This document shows, in pieces, positions 63,401 to 64,000 of a stretch of 64,000 nucleotides of DNA. Below the pieces are notes generated by a model. That model did no database searches and was not told where the DNA came from. It saw only the letters and a list, made by a program, of their open reading frames with translations. Source of the DNA: Rapana venosa (taxonomy: Eukaryota > Mollusca > Gastropoda > Neogastropoda > Muricidae); the NCBI GenBank assembly GCA_028751875.1, contig CM054157.1, positions 48,657,482 through 48,721,481 of the forward strand, written 5' to 3'. Positions within the stretch are counted from its first letter, which is position 1; each line of letters starts with the position of its first letter. A program made the position numbers and the translations under genes.

Positions 63401-63620
63401 ACACACACACACACTCACTCATTCACACCACACACAAACTCACTCTCTCTCACACACAAACACACACACACACAACCACTTCACCCACATCCACAAACGG
63501 TAACAACTCACAACAGCAGAAGAGCCCCCGACAGAAAACTTCTTTTTGGAGATGATTTTGCAGGCAAACTTTTCGCAGGAGCCCTTGACAAACGCCAACC
63601 GTACCTCCCCGCATGCACCC
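47286..63620 (-). CDS. CHEK2: CHK2-type checkpoint kinase (CHEK2), partial: ten exons of the kinase domain
   Basis: CHK2 is a serine/threonine kinase of the DNA-damage response, activated downstream of ATM and acting mainly in the nucleus. The exons, in gene order, are 63620-63512, 62788-62735, 60507-60443, 58260-58161, 57531-57493, 56410-56363, 55473-55310, 54201-54086, 50800-50715 and 47360-47286. All phases agree and give 285 codons. Visible are [10 protein letters not shown] (glycine loop), FACKII (ATP lysine), [15 protein letters not shown] and PENILL (catalytic loop), DFGLSK (magnesium loop), [10 protein letters not shown] (activation segment and APE), [10 protein letters not shown] and [12 protein letters not shown] keeps both activation-loop threonines. 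[10 protein letters not shown] and [10 protein letters not shown] point to CHK2 rather than CaMK or DCLK. The N-terminal SQ/TQ and FHA part lies beyond 64000 and the C-terminal exon was not found. Confidence 0.94.
47405..48110. repeat. (GT)n and (GA)n microsatellites with duplicated spacer
   Basis: Long GT and GA runs. The spacer TAGATGGTATATTGAATAAG occurs at 47746 and 47880 with surrounding GT runs duplicated. The frames are artefacts. Confidence 0.9.
48120..48900. other. CHEK2 intron, AT-rich, with CA runs and repeat D
   Basis: CA-rich at 48220-48290, AT-rich sequence at 48300-48620, reverse repeat D at 48640-48735, and (AAT)n with repeat G at 48738-48815. No gene. Confidence 0.55.
48905..49215. 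mobile_element. Repeat G and reverse SINE-A composite
   Basis: (AAT)n and repeat G at 48915-48990 followed by a T-run and a reverse SINE-A at 49010-49215. Confidence 0.75.
49250..49497 (+). mobile_element. tRNA-headed SINE joined to a SINE-A body
   Basis: The head GGCAGGACGATTAAGACAGT and TGAGTTTGATTCC also occurs at 60690-60900. Here it continues into a SINE-A-like body (ACTGGGGCCCCGAGTGTGAA), suggesting two families share the same 3' body or have recombined. Confidence 0.6.
49502..49800 (+). mobile_element. SINE-C, best-preserved full copy
   Basis: The head GGGATAGCTCAGTGGTCGGA is tRNA-like. The next part, AAGTTAAGCAGCGTCGAGCG, then GGATGGGTGACCGTTTGCG, closely resembles the internal control region of 5S rRNA genes. 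The 3' part holds GGTACCTGCCCTCTTTAGG and ends in GGACTCCTTTACC. Confidence 0.88.
50060..50460. repeat. (GT)n microsatellites
   Basis: Four GT-rich blocks separated by unit TTTATGTCTTTACTAGACAATGG-like spacer. Similar spacers lie at 54740-54870. Confidence 0.8.
50715..50800 (-). CDS. CHEK2: CHEK2 exon i: C-lobe end
   Basis: It encodes [28 protein letters not shown]. The acceptor is AAATGTCACAG with a poor pyrimidine tract. The donor is CTGAAG|GTGAGA, phase 0. Confidence 0.95.
50812..52458. repeat. Minisatellite abutting CHEK2 exon i, about 25 units of about 50 bp
   Basis: The unit reads ACACAGGGTCACTCTAGCTC, GCTACTACCATCACATGATA, CTGTCATTA. A variant has CTGACAGCGTTTA instead of CTGTCATTA. 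The first unit begins within 16 bases of the exon acceptor. The array is split by SINE-B and repeat G at 51263-51745. Confidence 0.93.
51263..51750 (+). mobile_element. SINE-B inserted in the minisatellite, with repeat G tail
   Basis: SINE-B from GCGGATCGGTGGTCTAGAGG to CTTAAAGTGGTATGAAATA, then reverse repeat G and (ATT)n. The minisatellite resumes at ATTAACACAGGGTCAC. Confidence 0.85.
52465..52690 (+). mobile_element. SINE-A body copy at the end of the minisatellite
   Basis: It follows the last array unit directly (CATTAACGCATTCTATGAGACTATAAACC). Confidence 0.75.
53183..53472 (-). mobile_element. SINE-C copy
   Basis: The body has GGGCGGCGCCCATCTCCTCT and the tRNA-like head is at the right end. 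The 5S-like part is slightly mutated (AGCAACGAGCG). Confidence 0.85.
53488..54045 (-). pseudogene. LINE-K: 5'-truncated LINE 3' end in CHEK2 intron
   Basis: The reverse frame 54088-53576 reads [51 protein letters not shown], like a LINE reverse transcriptase C-terminus. The final [13 protein letters not shown] is in another frame, so it is broken. The frame runs into the CHEK2 exon h donor by chance. Confidence 0.8.
54086..54201 (-). CDS. CHEK2: CHEK2 exon h: C-lobe
   Basis: The acceptor is GTGCGTTGCAG. It encodes [20 protein letters not shown] and [14 protein letters not shown]. The donor is GAAGATG|GTGAGG, leaving one base. Confidence 0.95.
54230..54715 (+). repeat. (GT)n and (GTAT)n microsatellites
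   Basis: GT and TGTA units with a duplicated spacer TGTCTGTTCACTCAAAGT. Cysteine/valine-rich frames are artefacts. Confidence 0.9.
54893..55045 (-). mobile_element. SINE-B head fragment
   Basis: Reverse-strand 5' part with ATTAGACCGTGAGTGGTGG. Confidence 0.7.
55050..55275 (+). mobile_element. SINE-A body copy
   Basis: It ends 35 bases before the CHEK2 exon at 55310, just beyond that exon's donor. Confidence 0.8.
55310..55473 (-). CDS. CHEK2: CHEK2 exon g: DFG to APE and F helix
   Basis: The acceptor is CTTTCTCCCAG. It encodes [32 protein letters not shown] and [12 protein letters not shown]. The donor is TTCATCAT|GTGAGT, leaving two bases. Its first 52 bases, with the acceptor, are duplicated at 55524-55625. 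Confidence 0.97.
55524..55625 (-). pseudogene. Duplicate of CHEK2 exon g acceptor and DFG-coding start
   Basis: 102 bases beyond the real exon start lies a near-identical copy of the acceptor and of the codons from VTDFGLSKF to MMK. It then breaks off into SINE-A sequence at 55620. It cannot encode the rest of the exon. Confidence 0.9.
55612..55800 (+). mobile_element. SINE-A body copy
   Basis: It begins CACGCAGAACGTCTTGCGCA, next to the duplicated exon piece; part of its start also appears at the duplication junction (55513-55527). Confidence 0.75.
55800..56350. other. CHEK2 intron, AT-rich, (GAAT)n and a degenerate repeat
   Basis: AATGAATAAAT runs at 55790-55845. A degenerate tandem unit (AAGATACTGTCCATGT, AAGATTCTGTTTATGT, AAGATGCTGTTCATGT) recurs at about 55975, 56080 and 56185. 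No gene. Confidence 0.6.
56363..56410 (-). CDS. CHEK2: CHEK2 exon f: after the catalytic loop
   Basis: The acceptor is TTATTTTTCAG. It encodes [16 protein letters not shown]. The donor is ATCAAG|GTATGT, phase 0 at both ends. Confidence 0.95.
56835..56948 (+). mobile_element. SINE-B 3' end
   Basis: It has GGGTGGCATTGCTCTTGTGG and CTTAAAGTGGTATAAATAAA. Confidence 0.75.
56970..57385 (+). repeat. Repeat E, complete copy with inner duplication
   Basis: It starts with TTGGCCCAGGCCAAAAGCTG. The first 60 bases (AAAAGCTGTGTCAGTTAT) occur twice. It ends with GTGTTAAGCTGTGGAACGCC. Confidence 0.75.
57493..57531 (-). CDS. CHEK2: CHEK2 exon e: catalytic loop microexon, 13 codons
   Basis: It encodes [13 protein letters not shown], with the HRD catalytic aspartate. 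The acceptor is GTCTCTTCAG and the donor CTTGAAG|GTAAGG. Confidence 0.96.
57600..57960. repeat. (GATA)n/(GACA)n microsatellite
   Basis: About 300 bases of GATA and GACA tetranucleotides. Leucine- and serine-rich reverse frames are artefacts. Confidence 0.93.
58161..58260 (-). CDS. CHEK2: CHEK2 exon d: hinge and D-E helices
   Basis: The acceptor is GTGTTTCAG. It completes a Leu codon, then encodes [11 protein letters not shown] and [15 protein letters not shown]. The donor is TGCAAG|GTATGT, phase 0. Confidence 0.96.
58340..58786 (-). pseudogene. LINE C-terminal fragment (RNase H tail) inserted in repeat E
   Basis: A 139-codon reverse frame reads [36 protein letters not shown], the usual tail after the RNase H domain of jockey-like LINEs. 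Related to the scrap at 16968-17087. Confidence 0.8.
58945..59165 (-). mobile_element. SINE-A body inserted in repeat E
   Basis: Reverse copy from GAGGATAATGGAATAAGCAC to GTTTATAGTCTCATCCGAAG. Confidence 0.85.
59606..60360. mobile_element. TIR-F element split by a full SINE-A
   Basis: The ends are inverted repeats: TGTGACACTCCACCACACAA at the left and TTTTGTGGTGGAGTGTCAC at the right, with GAGTCGC inside each. SINE-A (59918-60253, plus orientation, complete head) splits it. Without the SINE the element is about 430 bp. Confidence 0.82.
59918..60253 (+). mobile_element. SINE-A, complete, inserted in TIR-F
   Basis: The head has TAGCCTAGTGGTCAGAACAT and GACCCGGGTTTGATTCTCA, then the full body, then AATAAATAAA. 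Confidence 0.88.
60443..60507 (-). CDS. CHEK2: CHEK2 exon c
   Basis: The acceptor is TTTCATTTTCAG. It encodes [21 protein letters not shown]. The donor is GAATT|GTGAGT, leaving two bases of a Leu codon completed by exon d. Confidence 0.95.
60690..60900 (+). mobile_element. tRNA-headed SINE, same head as 49250
   Basis: The head GGCAGGACAGTTTAGACG and GGGTTCGATTCCCAGCC form A and B boxes. The body has AATCGAACTGAATGTCAGTC. Confidence 0.7.
60902..62285 (-). mobile_element. SINE-C split by a piggyBac-like element
   Basis: The SINE-C pieces are 60902-61139 and 62247-62285. Removing 61140-62250 leaves CTGCTTAACTTGGCTGGGGG, exactly the uninterrupted SINE-C sequence of other copies. Confidence 0.9.
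61140..62246 (+). mobile_element. piggyBac-like DNA transposon, 1107 bp, degenerate transposase
   Basis: Perfect 12-bp terminal inverted repeats CCCTAGTAGCGC at 61140-61151 and GCGCTACTAGGG at 62235-62246, flanked by TTAA at both sides (61136-61139, 62247-62250). TTAA duplication and CCC ends are hallmarks of piggyBac. The palindromic CCCGGAATATTCCGG occurs twice inside the left end (61156-61170 and 61200-61214). A 102-codon frame at 61548-61856 has [11 protein letters not shown], resembling the start of piggyBac transposases, but no DDD core was found. So it is non-autonomous or broken. Confidence 0.88.
62365..62480 (+). repeat. Repeat D copy
   Basis: CCTCAAAGTCAGAATGCACC to GAGCTCTAGCCAAGGAACG, with a G-run in the middle. 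Confidence 0.6.
62555..62660. repeat. (GT)n and (GA)n microsatellite
   Basis: GT, GA and GTGC runs about 75 bases from CHEK2 exon b. Confidence 0.85.
62735..62788 (-). CDS. CHEK2: CHEK2 exon b: C helix
   Basis: The acceptor is TTTCTTTCAG. It encodes [18 protein letters not shown], including the C-helix glutamate. The donor is AAACAT|GTAAGA, phase 0 at both ends. Confidence 0.92.
63045..63240. mobile_element. Repeat G and truncated SINE-A composite
   Basis: (AAT)n and repeat G at 63040-63110, then a T-run and the SINE-A 3' end on the reverse strand (63125-63170), then another 3' end piece in the other sense (63200-63225). Confidence 0.65.
63255..63475. repeat. (CA)n and (CT)n microsatellite
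   Basis: CA, CT and CACT runs ending 37 bases before CHEK2 exon a. Confidence 0.9.
63512..63620 (-). CDS. CHEK2: CHEK2 exon a: glycine loop and ATP lysine
   Basis: The acceptor is TTTTTTAACCAG. One base completes a codon, then [25 protein letters not shown] and SVGGSSAV follow. The lysine of FACKII is the ATP-binding lysine. The donor is GCTGTT|GTGAGT. The previous exon, with the rest of the glycine loop and the FHA domain, is outside the window. Confidence 0.93.
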
Positions 63621-63684
63621 CTGGTTAAAAAAACAACAACAAAGAAAAACAAAACAAAAAACCTCATTAAAAGAAATTTTTAAT

Positions 63685-64000
63685 ATGTGACACTCCACCA
63701 TGAAATGAGTCGCTTAGCACCTTGACCCACTTTTTTGCTAGAAGCCATTTTAGGCAGCTGGGGGTTGAGTTGTCGATTTTGAGATTTTGATTGTATATAA
63801 AACTATACCCATTATTCTACCTTGTATTGAAATATCAAGCCTTCATTATGCTTCTTTTTGCTTTTAAACGTGTTTTTAAAATACCCAAGCCCTCATTCTC
63901 ACCACCTGTTATGATGCTAAACTTGTCAGTTTTTATTTTGTCATTTCCTGCAGTATATCATTTCAAGTTGAAATAACTTTTCATAGAATTGTCTGATTTT
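63685..64000. mobile_element. TIR-F element, cut by the window end
   Basis: It starts TGTGACACTCCACCATGAAA and continues with GAGTCGCTTAGC and the TIR-F body in the opposite sense to the copy at 46318. It lies inside the CHEK2 intron upstream of exon a. Confidence 0.75.

Overview
The window is animal nuclear DNA, most likely from a mollusc (probably a gastropod; this is inference). It has long introns with GT-AG splice sites. It is dense in (CA)n, (GA)n and (ATT)n microsatellites, tandem arrays, tRNA- and 5S-derived SINEs and decayed LINE fragments. No bacterial features, CRISPR array, rRNA gene or functional tRNA gene was seen. Two real protein-coding genes are supported, both on intron phase and protein similarity.

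Gene 1, plus strand, about 3.6-35.1 kb: major vault protein (MVP), the shell protein of the vault ribonucleoprotein particle. One or two candidate noncoding 5' exons lie at 3.6-4.4 kb. They are followed by 15 coding exons from the ATG at 9925 to the TAA at 33640, about 858 residues, covering the N-terminal vault repeats, shoulder, cap helix and cap ring. All splice phases agree except exon 13 to exon 14, where the sequence carries one surplus base. Gene 2, minus strand, running leftward from beyond the right edge: a CHK2-type checkpoint kinase (CHEK2). Ten consecutive exons between 63620 and 47286 encode the catalytic domain from the glycine loop through the C-lobe. The FHA and SQ/TQ part lies outside the window and the last exon was not found. 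The two genes converge.

Layout. 0-3.3 kb: repeats and a dead LINE, flanked by a perfect 74-bp inverted repeat. 3.3-9.9 kb: MVP promoter area and intron 1. 9.9-35.1 kb: MVP. 35.1-47.3 kb: repeat-rich intergenic or CHEK2 3' region. 47.3-63.6 kb: CHEK2 kinase exons. 63.6-64 kb: a TIR element cut by the window end.

Repeat families named here. SINE-A: tRNA head about 310 bp long, roughly 20 copies. SINE-B: tRNA-like, about 390 bp. SINE-C: about 290 bp with 5S rRNA-like internal sequence. Repeat D: about 100 bp. Repeat E: about 330 bp. TIR-F: about 430 bp MITE-like. Repeat G: about 65 bp beside (ATT)n. LINE-K and LINE-L: 5'-truncated LINE 3' ends.

The most notable pattern is that several intronic arrays contain copies of the neighbouring exon edge with its splice site. 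This is seen at MVP exon 3 (acceptor, six extra copies), MVP exon 9 (donor, four), MVP exon 11 (acceptor, three) and the CHEK2 DFG exon (acceptor plus about 50 coding bases, one). At MVP exon 3 four decoy acceptors lie in frame with the exon with no stop between. The window also holds a piggyBac-like element inserted in a SINE-C with perfect TIRs and a TTAA duplication, and a 5'-truncated LINE with a 15-bp target duplication.
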